A DNA stretch of 64,000 nucleotides, from the NCBI GenBank assembly GCA_023412455.1, contig JAEYNQ010000272.1, positions 1 to 64,000 of the forward strand, given 5' to 3'. The translations under genes and the position numbers were made by a program. The notes below the pieces were generated by a model. It ran no database searches. It was not told the DNA's origin and saw only the letters and a list, made by a program, of their open reading frames with translations. Within the stretch, counting starts at the first letter, position 1. Each line of letters begins with the position of its first letter. The stretch is from Bacillota bacterium (GTDB lineage Bacteria; Bacillota; Clostridia; Lachnospirales; Cellulosilyticaceae). Of this stretch, positions 33,322 to 42,382 are shown piece after piece.

Positions 33322-35577
33322 ATGAATTTTAAAAGACTTCTTCGTGATTTCAATCAAAGTAAACTTAAAAATATAAGTTTTATCTTGCTAATTGCCTTAA
33401 GTATCACTATTATTATCAGCTTTAATCGTTCCATGGATAGTTATATTCAGGCTGTTAATCATTTTTATGCTACCCAATTAGCAGAAGATGCCCAGTTTAC
33501 CTTGCAAGGCCAACTTAGTAAGCGAAAAATAGCTTATCTTGAAAGCCGTTATGGTGTCATCATTGAAGAAAACAAAGCTTTAGATGTGGATTTAGATAAA
33601 CTCTCCTCTCAAAAAGAGACGAAACGGGTTGTCCGACTCATTACCCAAGATAAAGTCCTCAATAAGCCTGCCCTTATAGAAGGCGAGCCTCTTAGAAATC
33701 CAACGGATATCTGGTTAGATCCTAAGTTTGCCAAATTTAATAATTATAAGTTAGGTGATACGATTTCTCTCCTTAATACCTCCTTTCATATTGTAGGTTA
33801 TGGGATTTCTCCTGATTATGTCTATACGTTAAAAAGCAAGAATGACATGCTTAATACACCAACCACCTTTGGGGTGAGTTACATTACCAAAGAGGCTTAT
33901 GAAGCCCTTTCTTCCCATACTGGTTTTACAAAGCTTTATAGTGTACGAAGTGAGTCAGGAGACCTAAATGGTCTTAAAAAGTACTTAGAAGAAAAAAGCT
34001 CTTTGCTAGAATTTGTTATACGCAAAGATAACCCGAGGCTCAATACAGTCTTTAATGATGCAGAAGGTCCTAAACAAATGGGGGTTGTGATTGGTACTAT
34101 GCTGGTTATGGTAATAGCCTTTATCATCTCTATTTCTGTTAAAAATAACATTACTGCTGAGAGCCAAACCATTGGTATCCTCTATGCCCAAGGCTTTAAT
34201 AAAAACGAGCTCCTCTCCTACTATATGCTTCTCCCTTGTCTTTTAGTCATTACAGGACTTGGAATAGGTTATAGCTGTGGCATCATTCTTTCCAAAAGCC
34301 TTATTACTTTTATGGAAGTCCAATATACCATGCCCTATGTCCCACTTAGAAACACACCTCAGCTTGTCTTATTTGGACTTGTACTTCCTTTTGTTCTAAC
34401 AGTTTGCATCACTTACTTCTCTCTTTCCCATACCCTCAATAAGACGCCCCTTTCTCTTCTTAGGGGACAGTTTTCAAAAAACAGGGTCTCTTTTTTAGAG
34501 AAAAAATTCACTTTAAAAAGCTGTTCTTTTTTAACACGTTTTAGGTTAAAAGATATGATTAGGGAATGGCCCAGTATGTTAGCCCTTATATTAGGTGGAT
34601 TGATCGGACTATTTATCCTTTGTACTGCTTTCTATTTTAATGATTCCATCAGAGGCTATACCGATGATTTAGCCAATAACATACCTTATGCGTCACTCTA
34701 CACCTTCAAAAACCCTAAGGACTTAAATAAATACAGTAAGCAAGGTGAACTGACAAGTCTTCGGAATGTCAAATTTGTTCTTAAGGGAAGAGAACGAACT
34801 GTTCCTATTCAAGGTCTTATGCTGAATAGTGAATTTTTAAATATTGCTCAGCTTAGTGAACTAAAAGCTCATGAAGTTCTTATGACGCCTTCTTTTAAGG
34901 ATAAATATAATCTTCCCATTGGAACACGCTTAATCGTAAAGGATGAAATGAAAGCTAAAGAATATAGTGTATCTATTGTAGGCCTTTCTCCCTATGACTA
35001 TGGTCCTTCTCTCTTTACAAGTATGGCTAGCTTCAATCGCATTTTTAATCTCCATGAGCAAAGCTATAATGCACTGTTTACCCATTCTTCTCTAGATATT
35101 CCTCTAGATAAACTCTCTTCTAAAACAAGTCGTTCTGAGACGATTGCTTCTGTTAAGGATTTGATGGATATGATGAATGTAATGATCGGCATTTTAATTG
35201 TAGCTGGTACAGGTATTCTCATAAGTGTGGTTTATCTCTTAATGCACATGATTATTGATAAAAGTAAAATCAACATTTCAATGGTTAAAATTTTTGGGTA
35301 TAACCCATTAGAAGTTAGTCGCCTTTATTTAAAAGGGAATTTTATCTTTTTACTTATGAGCTTTGCCCTAGCTTTGCCAGGTGGTTATCTCCTTACTAAT
35401 TTTTTCTTTGCTAATATTTTTCAAGATATGCAGCAGTACTTTAGGGCTAGCATTGCACTTCCCTCTATTGGTATCTGTCTAGGATTATTAGTATTAAGTT
35501 ATGGTGGAACCACCTTACTTCTTAAAAAAGGTGTAAATAAAATCGCCTTAACAGAGGCATTAAAAAATAGAGAATAA
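33322..35577 (+). CDS. ABC exporter permease with two FtsX/MacB-type domains
   Basis: Integral membrane subunit of 751 aa working with the preceding ATPase. An N-terminal helix (about 15-35) leads into a large extracytoplasmic region. A first FtsX membrane bundle covers about 255-385 and a second extracytoplasmic region about 440-620. A second FtsX bundle fills the end (about 620-750, including GTGILISVVYLLMHMII and YLLTNFFFANIF). This tandem arrangement resembles BceB/YknZ-like or MacB exporters without a soluble membrane partner. The start is ATG 33322; GTG 33313 is part of the ribosome site GGTAGGTG. The substrate is unknown; antimicrobial peptides or lipids are common for the group. Confidence 0.87.
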   Translation: MNFKRLLRDFNQSKLKNISFILLIALSITIIISFNRSMDSYIQAVNHFYATQLAEDAQFTLQGQLSKRKIAYLESRYGVIIEENKALDVDLDKLSSQKETKRVVRLITQDKVLNKPALIEGEPLRNPTDIWLDPKFAKFNNYKLGDTISLLNTSFHIVGYGISPDYVYTLKSKNDMLNTPTTFGVSYITKEAYEALSSHTGFTKLYSVRSESGDLNGLKKYLEEKSSLLEFVIRKDNPRLNTVFNDAEGPKQMGVVIGTMLVMVIAFIISISVKNNITAESQTIGILYAQGFNKNELLSYYMLLPCLLVITGLGIGYSCGIILSKSLITFMEVQYTMPYVPLRNTPQLVLFGLVLPFVLTVCITYFSLSHTLNKTPLSLLRGQFSKNRVSFLEKKFTLKSCSFLTRFRLKDMIREWPSMLALILGGLIGLFILCTAFYFNDSIRGYTDDLANNIPYASLYTFKNPKDLNKYSKQGELTSLRNVKFVLKGRERTVPIQGLMLNSEFLNIAQLSELKAHEVLMTPSFKDKYNLPIGTRLIVKDEMKAKEYSVSIVGLSPYDYGPSLFTSMASFNRIFNLHEQSYNALFTHSSLDIPLDKLSSKTSRSETIASVKDLMDMMNVMIGILIVAGTGILISVVYLLMHMIIDKSKINISMVKIFGYNPLEVSRLYLKGNFIFLLMSFALALPGGYLLTNFFFANIFQDMQQYFRASIALPSIGICLGLLVLSYGGTTLLLKKGVNKIALTEALKNRE

Positions 35578-35590
35578 GGGAGGATTTATA

Positions 35591-36754
35591 ATGAAAAGAC
35601 TAAAAATAAGCCTACTCAGCTTTAGTGTATTACTCTTCACTGGTTGCACAAGGGACCAAGCAACTATTACCCCTCATACTTCTTTAGAGACAGTTCCTTC
35701 TCAATTCGTTCTATATGGAGAGGTAAAAGCCCATCAAAAAGAAGAAATCAACATCGATTTCCCTGCTAAGGTAACGGCTGTTCATGTAGAAAATGGTGAC
35801 AAAGTTCAAAAGGGTGAGCCCCTCATTTCCTTGGATTTAGAGGACTATAAACTTCAAATTGCCACCAAAGAAATGGAAATTCAAATAGATGAAGTTCAGC
35901 TTAAACAACTTATAGGAAATGATAATGCTCAATATGCCCAGCTCTCTTCTATTAAAGAGCAACTTCAACTGAAAGAAGGCTATATTAAAGAAGGGACAGA
36001 CCCTGATGTTCTTGCTCTTTACAATACCTTACCTGCCCTCAAAGAGGCTGCTACTCTCTCTAAGCAAGTTTATGAAACAAATCTAAGCCTCTTTGAGGCT
36101 CATAGCCTCTCTGCTCATGCTTTAGAGACAAGTAAACAGGATTATGAAGCTAAATTAAAAGAACTAGAAAATGTACAGCTCTCTATAGAAAAAATCAAAG
36201 CCAACAGAAAAATTGAAGTAGCTCAGCTTACTAGCCAACTAAAGAGTACCCAAGTCCTTTCTTCTAATAGCGATTTAGAAAAACAAACCAGTATCGAAAT
36301 GCTCCAACTCAAAATCCAAGCCAATAAGTTGACTTTAGAAAACATGAAAAAAAAGCTAGAGAAGGATTATCTAAAAGGAAATGATATTATTTCTCCATCT
36401 GATAACCTCATTGTCTATAACATTGAATGTAGTAAAGGTTCCTATGTGGCCGGTGTAGATGCCCTCAATCTCACACCTCTTCTTAAAGCCGTCTCTAGAA
36501 ACACCCTTTATGTCCTTGCCGATATTCCCGAAGAATCTCTTTCTCAAGTAACAGCAGGTATGCCTGTGACTATTCTACTGGCTGATGATAATAAGGAGCT
36601 ACCGACTATTGAGGGTACAGTAGAAAAAATCTCTGAACAGGCTATTGAAAAGGATGGCGATACTGTAGTGGAAGCAAGTATTGAGCTTCAGACGGGCGTT
36701 GATTATCTTAAACCCGGTTTATCCGTAGATATTCTTGTTACTCTTCCTGAATAG
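35591..36754 (+). CDS. Membrane-fusion/adaptor lipoprotein (HlyD/MacA-like)
   Basis: Extracytoplasmic adaptor of the exporter (387 aa). The signal ends in lipobox FTGC (Cys19). A biotinyl-lipoyl-like half-motif KVTAVHVENGDKVQKGEPLISLD (about 58-80) is followed by a coiled-coil hairpin (about 85-265, rich in K/E/Q/L). Then comes a return strand and beta-barrel domain (TLYVLADIPEESLSQVTAGMPVTILL). GGGAGGA precedes the ATG. In a single-membrane Firmicute it probably links the permease to the wall side rather than to an outer-membrane pore. Confidence 0.88.
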   Translation: MKRLKISLLSFSVLLFTGCTRDQATITPHTSLETVPSQFVLYGEVKAHQKEEINIDFPAKVTAVHVENGDKVQKGEPLISLDLEDYKLQIATKEMEIQIDEVQLKQLIGNDNAQYAQLSSIKEQLQLKEGYIKEGTDPDVLALYNTLPALKEAATLSKQVYETNLSLFEAHSLSAHALETSKQDYEAKLKELENVQLSIEKIKANRKIEVAQLTSQLKSTQVLSSNSDLEKQTSIEMLQLKIQANKLTLENMKKKLEKDYLKGNDIISPSDNLIVYNIECSKGSYVAGVDALNLTPLLKAVSRNTLYVLADIPEESLSQVTAGMPVTILLADDNKELPTIEGTVEKISEQAIEKDGDTVVEASIELQTGVDYLKPGLSVDILVTLPE

Positions 36755-36887
36755 ACTCAAATCAAATGTTTTAGGCACGTTTCTCTCTCCCTATTAAATC
36801 CAATTACCTACTTGACTCTAGACATTTGGCTCCACTCAGTTTATCTTAAACTCAGGACACAGCTTCGTATATTAAGGAGGAAAATCT

Positions 36888-37487
36888 ATGGCAACAGCCT
36901 TTAGCGAACATGAAAAGGTTATGATTCGTAAAGCACTAAAAGCTTGTGCATTAGAATGTATGAGCAAATATGGTATTAAAAAAACTACCGTTGAACAATT
37001 GGCACTAGGTGCCAATATCTCTAAGGGAGCCTTTTATAAATTTTATAATACAAAAGAAGAACTTTTCTTTGAGGTTCTTGAAGATTTTCATGAAGTCATT
37101 TATGCTGAAGCTCTTCATATTCTTCAAACCCGTACGGATTTACCTGATGCTGCTCGTTTGGAGGAAGCTTTCTTTCAAGCCTGTAAACTTGTTAAATCCT
37201 ATGCTATTATGGAGGTAGTGGAAAGAGAAATGGATTACCTTTTTCGGAAACTTCCTCCTAGTCTTATTGCTAGTCATATGGCTAGTGATGCTGAAAATAT
37301 TTATGCTCTCCTGCAAAAAGGAAATATTAATCTCTCTATTGACCCCGATTTTATTACTGCTGTTATGCATGGGGTCATCTGTATCGTGCTTAATCCTAAA
37401 ATGGTGGGAGAAAAGTATTATGATGATGCCCTTCGCTTAGTCATTCGAGGTGCATGTAAGGAATTATTTAATGATACTACTCATTAG
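36888..37487 (+). CDS. TetR-family transcriptional regulator
   Basis: A 199-residue regulator. The helix-turn-helix lies at about 30-60 (GIKKTTVEQLALGANISKGAFYKFYNTKEELFFEVL). The C-terminal ligand or dimer domain is unlike any I can name. It follows the ABC exporter genes by 133 nt, with AAGGAGGAAAATCT before the ATG, so it is probably their local repressor. A strong terminator ends the group. Confidence 0.88.
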   Translation: MATAFSEHEKVMIRKALKACALECMSKYGIKKTTVEQLALGANISKGAFYKFYNTKEELFFEVLEDFHEVIYAEALHILQTRTDLPDAARLEEAFFQACKLVKSYAIMEVVEREMDYLFRKLPPSLIASHMASDAENIYALLQKGNINLSIDPDFITAVMHGVICIVLNPKMVGEKYYDDALRLVIRGACKELFNDTTH

Positions 37488-37538
37488 TAACTCATACTTA
37501 TTTACCGTTTACTTATTTATCTCTTAGGTTTATAACTT

Positions 37539-37592
37539 AAAAGGGTATGAAACAAAAACAATGTACTGTTTTTGTTTCATACCCTTTTGAAG
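37539..37592 (+). terminator. Terminator of the exporter/TetR group
   Basis: A perfect 22-bp stem (37539-37560 with 37567-37588) and an ATGTAC loop; AAAAGGGTATG and CATACCCTTTT are its base. The self-complementary T-rich and A-rich ends let it act in both directions. Confidence 0.88.
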
Positions 37593-37657
37593 TACCTTAA
37601 ATCATGCTATTGCCTACTGTCTTATTCCTATATAGCACTTCTTTGCTACTAAGGTTA

Positions 37658-38488
37658 CTAAACTTTTTCTATTTTAGCTGCTGCTTCATCTAGCCAATTA
37701 CCTTCAAAGTCTTCGATCTGTCCCCTATCACAAAGCTGTGCCACTTGAGGATCTAATGGCAGTTTGCCTAGCACTTCTAAGCCATAGGTTTTGGCTGTTT
37801 CTTCTATATGACTTTCTCCAAATACATAGATCTTCTTGTCACAATCTGGACATTGGACATAACTCATGTTTTCTACAAGCCCTAGAATAGGAATGTTCAT
37901 TTTCTTTGCCATATTTACTGCTTTAGCTACAATCATTGATACTAATTCTTGTGGCGAAGCAACAATAACAATGCCATCTAATGGTATGGATTGAAAGACA
38001 GTTAAAGGCACATCCCCTGTCCCTGGCGGCATATCAATAAACATATAATCCACATCTTCCCAAATAACATCTGTCCAAAACTGTTTAACTGTCCCTCCAA
38101 TAACAGGCCCCCTCCAAACAACAGGGTCACTATCATTTTCTAATAATAAGTTAACAGACATTACCTTTATATCCTTTTGGGTCAGAACAGGGAAAATACC
38201 TGTCTCATTCCCTATAGCCTTCTGGGTAATACCAAATACCTTTGGAATAGAAGGTCCTGTAATATCTGCATCTAAAATAGCTGTCTCGTACCCTTTTCGA
38301 TTCATAAGGGTTGCTAGCATAGAGGTCACTAATGACTTCCCTACTCCCCCCTTACCACTCACTACACCTATTACTTTCTTGATATGACTGAGTGGATGAG
38401 GCTTTTCCAAAAACGTTGTAGGCTTTCTGTCACTACAATCTGCTCCACAGCTATTACATTGATGTGAACAATTTTGACTTTCACTCAT
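37658..38488 (-). CDS. mrp: Mrp/NBP35-type P-loop ATPase, iron-sulfur cluster carrier
   Basis: Cytoplasmic Fe-S cluster scaffold/carrier ATPase of 276 aa. A cysteine-rich N-terminus ([12 protein letters not shown], 7-18) resembles that of NBP35-like proteins. The deviant Walker A is [12 protein letters not shown] (about 41-52), the switch region [11 protein letters not shown] follows, and the domain ends with the cluster-binding pair [16 protein letters not shown] precedes the ATG. Its start overlaps the stop of the DUF134 gene by 8 nt, so the pair is one transcript. It may load clusters onto regulators or nitrogenase-like proteins. Confidence 0.9.
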   Translation of the reverse strand: MSESQNCSHQCNSCGADCSDRKPTTFLEKPHPLSHIKKVIGVVSGKGGVGKSLVTSMLATLMNRKGYETAILDADITGPSIPKVFGITQKAIGNETGIFPVLTQKDIKVMSVNLLLENDSDPVVWRGPVIGGTVKQFWTDVIWEDVDYMFIDMPPGTGDVPLTVFQSIPLDGIVIVASPQELVSMIVAKAVNMAKKMNIPILGLVENMSYVQCPDCDKKIYVFGESHIEETAKTYGLEVLGKLPLDPQVAQLCDRGQIEDFEGNWLDEAAAKIEKV

Positions 38489-38843
38489 TTTTTTGGTCTC
38501 CTTTTGTATTTTCTAAGAATCTGCATGTTTTACATTGCTTTTTTGCTTGACAACATTCTCTTGCCACCTCATAGTTACCACCCTCTATAGCCATTCCATT
38601 TCCTTTCACTAAGGCCTCTGCTATTCGTTTCCTTGCAGCATAGAGAATCCTCTGAAATGTACCTCTTGAAATATTCATTCGCTTAGCCGCTTCATCTTGG
38701 TCTAGGCCTTCCAAATCACAAAGTCTAACGGTTTCCAATTCCTCGATGCTAAGGGTCATATATTCACTGCAAGGCTTCTCTGGCTTAAATAACCGATTAG
38801 GTGGTTCTTCACATACTCTTCTTGCTTTCTTTTCTCTTGCCAT
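38481..38843 (-). CDS. DUF134 (UPF0251) helix-turn-helix protein with cysteine-rich tail
   Basis: A 120-residue putative DNA-binding protein. It has the DUF134 signature: [14 protein letters not shown] at the start, then sigma-region-4-like [44 protein letters not shown] (about 33-76). A tail [11 protein letters not shown] probably binds a metal or iron-sulfur cluster. AAGGAG precedes the ATG. It is translated just ahead of, and overlaps, the Mrp ATPase. The palindrome at 38861-38878, 17 nt before its start codon, is a good candidate for its own operator. Confidence 0.88.
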   Translation of the reverse strand: MAREKKARRVCEEPPNRLFKPEKPCSEYMTLSIEELETVRLCDLEGLDQDEAAKRMNISRGTFQRILYAARKRIAEALVKGNGMAIEGGNYEVARECCQAKKQCKTCRFLENTKGDQKNE

Positions 38844-38860
38844 TATACACTCCTTAAATT

Positions 38861-38878
38861 AGTGTGCATATGCACACT
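38861..38878. promoter_or_regulatory. Perfect 18-bp palindrome, candidate operator of the DUF134-mrp operon
   Basis: AGTGTGCATATGCACACT reads identically on both strands. It sits between the ribosome site of the DUF134 gene and its upstream region, where a bound protein would block transcription. No hairpin-plus-T-run is present, so it is not a terminator. Confidence 0.7.
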
Positions 38879-39002
38879 TAGATTTTAAAAGTACTCTCCT
38901 GCTTTGTCAATCTAAAATATGACTATTCATCTATTTTTTAGTAACCATCATTCTTCCCATTTAATATGATATTATAACATTCTTTTAAGTGAGGTAATTA
39001 TT

Positions 39003-39584
39003 ATGAATATGCTTCCTGTATTAGCCCTTGGGCTTGTTTCTTATAGTTCACTAACCCAGCAACAGAGACGCTCTTATGAGCGAAATGAAGGAGAACAGGG
39101 TAATCCATCTCTTACACCTGAAGAAATGGTCTTACCTGATCCTCCTACTTTTAATACCTTTATTAGCAATAAGTATAAAATCTCTTTTAAATATCCTAGC
39201 GCATGGGTCAAAAACCCTCGCTACGCTGATAAGTATGAAGGAAAGACAGGCTATTTTGAAGTCAGCGACCTTTCCTCTAATGAAGGCACCCTGGATGAAG
39301 TAACTCAAGATGAAATCAATCTACCCTATAAGCCTTATGGTAGTACCCCTAAAGTAACAAAGCTTACTGTAGATGGTGAGCCAGCTCGCCTTATTTACCC
39401 CTCTTCTGACCAGATTAAACCTTTAAGTGACCGTGAGGCTGCCCTTATTGTTCAGTATAAAACACCTCTTGCTGTTGAAGGTGCTCCCTATCCCTATGTC
39501 ATTATTTGGTCTGATCGTATACACATGCCTCTCATCATCAAAACTTTTAAATTTGTAGAACAAGAAAAAACAAATCAAGGTTAA
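39003..39584 (+). CDS. Hypothetical protein with PsbP/YSI-K-YP-type domain
   Basis: A 193-residue protein of unknown function. A short hydrophobic N-terminus (MNMLPVLALGLVSYSS) may be a weak signal or anchor. Residues about 45-185 begin with FNTFISNKYKISFKYPSAWVKNP, a pattern seen in PsbP-like and related extracytoplasmic domains of Firmicutes, and end with a strand-rich segment PYVIIWSDRIHMPLIIKTFKFVE. GTGAGG lies upstream of the ATG. It lies 45 nt before the cyclopropane synthase gene and may be co-transcribed. No catalytic motif is visible. Confidence 0.65.
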   Translation: MNMLPVLALGLVSYSSLTQQQRRSYERNEGEQGNPSLTPEEMVLPDPPTFNTFISNKYKISFKYPSAWVKNPRYADKYEGKTGYFEVSDLSSNEGTLDEVTQDEINLPYKPYGSTPKVTKLTVDGEPARLIYPSSDQIKPLSDREAALIVQYKTPLAVEGAPYPYVIIWSDRIHMPLIIKTFKFVEQEKTNQG

Positions 39585-39629
39585 TCTTTTAGAAGATTGG
39601 CTATACTCCTTTTATAAGGAGTGATGAGA

Positions 39630-40814
39630 TTGAGTTTTAAAAACAAACTATTAAAAAAATACCTGGAACGCTTTGACCAAAGTTCTTTTAACTTAACTTT
39701 TGAAACAGGAGAAGAACTTCATGTAGGCAATTCTTCCCCTGCATTTAACGTCATTATGAAGGATACCCTAAGTTACAAAAAGCTCCTTAAGAGTACCACC
39801 CTCGCTCTGGGTGAAGCCTATATGGATGGTACGCTTGAGATTGAAGGAGATCTCTATGAGGCTCTTAATGAGTTCCTTAAATACAGTTCTAAATTTAATA
39901 AGGACGAACATGCCCTTAAGAAACTCCTTTATACTTCCCCTTCTGCTAAAAATCAAAAAAACGAGGTTTGCTCTCACTATGATATAGGTAATTCCTTTTA
40001 TAAACTCTGGTTAGATGAAACCCTTAGCTATTCTTGTGCTTACTATAAATCACCTAAGGATTCTCTTTATCAAGCCCAACTCAATAAAATTGACTACATC
40101 CTAAAGAAGCTTAATCTAAAACCTAATATGACCTTATTAGATATAGGTTGTGGTTGGGGCTATCTCCTCATTGAAGCAGCTAAAAAGTATAAGATTCATG
40201 GTGTAGGTATTACATTAAGTGAAGAGCAATATGAAGAATGCCAAAAACGGATTAGGGAAGAGCAGCTACAAGCTTATCTCCAAGTGAAGATTATGGATTA
40301 CAGGGATTTAGAGAAATCTATGCTGAGCTTTGACCGCATTGTCAGTGTAGGTATGCTAGAACATGTAGGTCGAGAAAATTATGACCTCTTTTTTCAAAAT
40401 GTAGATGCTGTCCTAAAAGATAAAGGTCTTTTCCTATTGCATTATATCAGTTCTCTTTGTGAGTCCCCTGGTGACCCTTGGATTAAAAAATATATCTTCC
40501 CAGGTGGGGTGATTCCTTCCCTTAGAGAGATTATTACTCGCTCTGCAGAGTATCATTACCATGTACAAGATATTGAAAGTCTAAGGCCTCACTATGTTAA
40601 AACTTTACTCTGTTGGTATCATCGCTTTGAGAGCAACCTCCCTAAAATTGAAGCCCTTTTTGATGAGCGTTTTATCCGTATGTGGCGACTCTATCTGTGT
40701 GGCTGTGCAGCCAGTTTTAACAATGGTATGATTGATTTACATCAAATCCTTTTTACTAAGGGTATTAATAATACGCTCCCTCTTACTAGAGAATATCTCT
40801 ATAAGGAATCTTAA
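39630..40814 (+). CDS. cfa: Cyclopropane-fatty-acyl-phospholipid synthase
   Basis: SAM-dependent enzyme (394 aa) that adds a methylene across cis double bonds of membrane phospholipid acyl chains. The N-terminal region (about 1-105) matches the CFA-synthase lipid domain (TLALGEAYMDGTLEIEGDLYE). The catalytic domain starts at CSHYDIGNSFYKLWLDETLSYSCAYY and has the SAM loop LLDIGCGWGYL. SVGMLEHVGRENYDLFF and the end region WYHRFESNLPKIEALFDERFIRMWRLYLCGCAASF are diagnostic. The start is TTG 39630: AAGGAG lies 8 nt before it, whereas the ATG at 39624 is only 2 nt from the site. It is expected to respond to acid or membrane stress. Confidence 0.92.
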   Translation: MSFKNKLLKKYLERFDQSSFNLTFETGEELHVGNSSPAFNVIMKDTLSYKKLLKSTTLALGEAYMDGTLEIEGDLYEALNEFLKYSSKFNKDEHALKKLLYTSPSAKNQKNEVCSHYDIGNSFYKLWLDETLSYSCAYYKSPKDSLYQAQLNKIDYILKKLNLKPNMTLLDIGCGWGYLLIEAAKKYKIHGVGITLSEEQYEECQKRIREEQLQAYLQVKIMDYRDLEKSMLSFDRIVSVGMLEHVGRENYDLFFQNVDAVLKDKGLFLLHYISSLCESPGDPWIKKYIFPGGVIPSLREIITRSAEYHYHVQDIESLRPHYVKTLLCWYHRFESNLPKIEALFDERFIRMWRLYLCGCAASFNNGMIDLHQILFTKGINNTLPLTREYLYKES

Positions 40815-41102
40815 CATTTAGGGTTTCTATATAGAAAGGACTCTAATGCTTAGAATGCCTCTAGATAGGAACTAAATGTTATACTTCGACACCTTCTATC
40901 TGTTAAAAACAGTTTTACTACACTATATACTATGATTAAAATCGTTCAGACAAACTTTATTTGCATAAAAACAACCATTAATTTATAATAATTCATATAT
41001 TATTTGGATATATTATCAAAAAATTTTATACTATATTGATTTTTTAATATTAAGTGGGTAAAATAAGATAATTATATATCCTAAACTGTGAAGGTGGTTA
41101 AT

Positions 41103-42188
41103 ATGAACAATAAATTAAGAGTAGGTATCGTGGGTGGTACAGGGATGGTAGGTCAACGTTTTGTCATCTTACTTGAAAATCATCCTTTTTTTGAAGTTAA
41201 AGTAATTGCTGCTAGTAAAAACTCTGCAGGCAGAACCTATGAAGAAGCTGTAGCTGATCGTTGGAAAATGAATGCTCCTATCCCTGAAGCTGTTAAAACC
41301 CTTATTGTAAAAGATGCTGCCAATGTGGAAGAAGTTGCTTCAGAAGTCGATTTCGTATTTTGTGCTGTAGATATGAAAAAAGACGAGATTAAAGCCTTAG
41401 AAGAAGCTTATGCTAAAGCTGAAACACCTGTTGTTTCTAACAACTCTGCTCATAGATGGACTTCTGATGTGCCTATGGTTATACCTGAAATCAATGATAG
41501 TCATCTAGAAATCATTGCTGCCCAAAGAAAACGCCTTGGCACAACAAAAGGTTTTATTGCTGTCAAACCAAACTGTTCTATCCAAAGCTATGTCCCTATG
41601 TTATCAGCTCTTCTAGAATTTGAGCCAACTACTGTTGTTGCCTCTACTTATCAAGCTATTTCTGGCGCAGGCAAGACTTTTAAAGAATGGCCTGAAATGA
41701 TTGATAATGTTATTCCTTATATTGGTGGGGAAGAAGAAAAAAGCGAACAAGAGCCTCTTAAAATATGGGGTACTGTAGAAAATGGTGAGATTGTAAAAGC
41801 ACAAGCACCTCTTATCACAACACAATGTATCCGTGTTCCTGTATTAGATGGGCATTTAGCAACTGTATTTGTTTCTTTCAAGAAAAAACCTACTAAAGAG
41901 CAAATCTTAGAAGCTTGGAAAAACTATAAAGGAAAACCTCAAACCCTTAATCTTCCAAGTGCTCCAAAACAATTCATTACGTATTTTGAAGAAGATAATA
42001 GACCTCAAACCCGTATAGACCGTGACTTAGAGAACGGTATGGGTATAAGCGTTGGTCGTCTTAGAGAAGATTCTCTCTATGACTACAAGTTTGTTGGCCT
42101 TTCACACAATACTGTAAGAGGTGCTGCTGGTGGTGCTGTTCTTATTGCAGAGCTCCTTAAAGAAGAAGGCTATATTACTCATAAATAA
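41103..42188 (+). CDS. asd: Aspartate-semialdehyde dehydrogenase (archaeal/fungal-type)
   Basis: NADPH-dependent conversion of aspartyl phosphate to aspartate semialdehyde, the branch to lysine/DAP, threonine and methionine (361 aa). The NADP fold is VGIVGGTGMVGQRFV (7-21); SNNSAHRW and the catalytic cysteine in KPNCSIQSYVP follow. The extra length and SNNSAHRW identify the archaeal/fungal-type subfamily rather than the E. coli type. ATG 41103 is chosen with AAGGTGG upstream; the GTG at 41088 precedes that site. The 285 nt upstream are AT-rich and show no lysine or other riboswitch that I recognise. Confidence 0.92.
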   Translation: MNNKLRVGIVGGTGMVGQRFVILLENHPFFEVKVIAASKNSAGRTYEEAVADRWKMNAPIPEAVKTLIVKDAANVEEVASEVDFVFCAVDMKKDEIKALEEAYAKAETPVVSNNSAHRWTSDVPMVIPEINDSHLEIIAAQRKRLGTTKGFIAVKPNCSIQSYVPMLSALLEFEPTTVVASTYQAISGAGKTFKEWPEMIDNVIPYIGGEEEKSEQEPLKIWGTVENGEIVKAQAPLITTQCIRVPVLDGHLATVFVSFKKKPTKEQILEAWKNYKGKPQTLNLPSAPKQFITYFEEDNRPQTRIDRDLENGMGISVGRLREDSLYDYKFVGLSHNTVRGAAGGAVLIAELLKEEGYITHK

Positions 42189-42242
42189 TCTATTAAACGT
42201 TCTTTATAATTAATCCTTTCATTTTGTAAATAAGTAAACAAA

Positions 42243-42325
42243 GGGCATAGCCATTCATTCCATGAATTGTGCGATTGCCCTACTTTTATGCAATAAATAA
42301 GGCAGGGGTAAGCCCCTGCCGATGT
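42243..42325 (+). terminator. Two hairpins after asd
   Basis: AGGGCATAGCC...GATTGCCCT followed by ACTTTT (42242-42287) is a probable terminator. A second perfect hairpin GGCAGGGGTAAGCCCCTGCC (42301-42320) follows without a T run. Confidence 0.6.
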
Positions 42326-42382
42326 TATTATAATAAGTTTATGTCCAACTTTCTAAAACAACACAAACCATATCCTTTTTTC

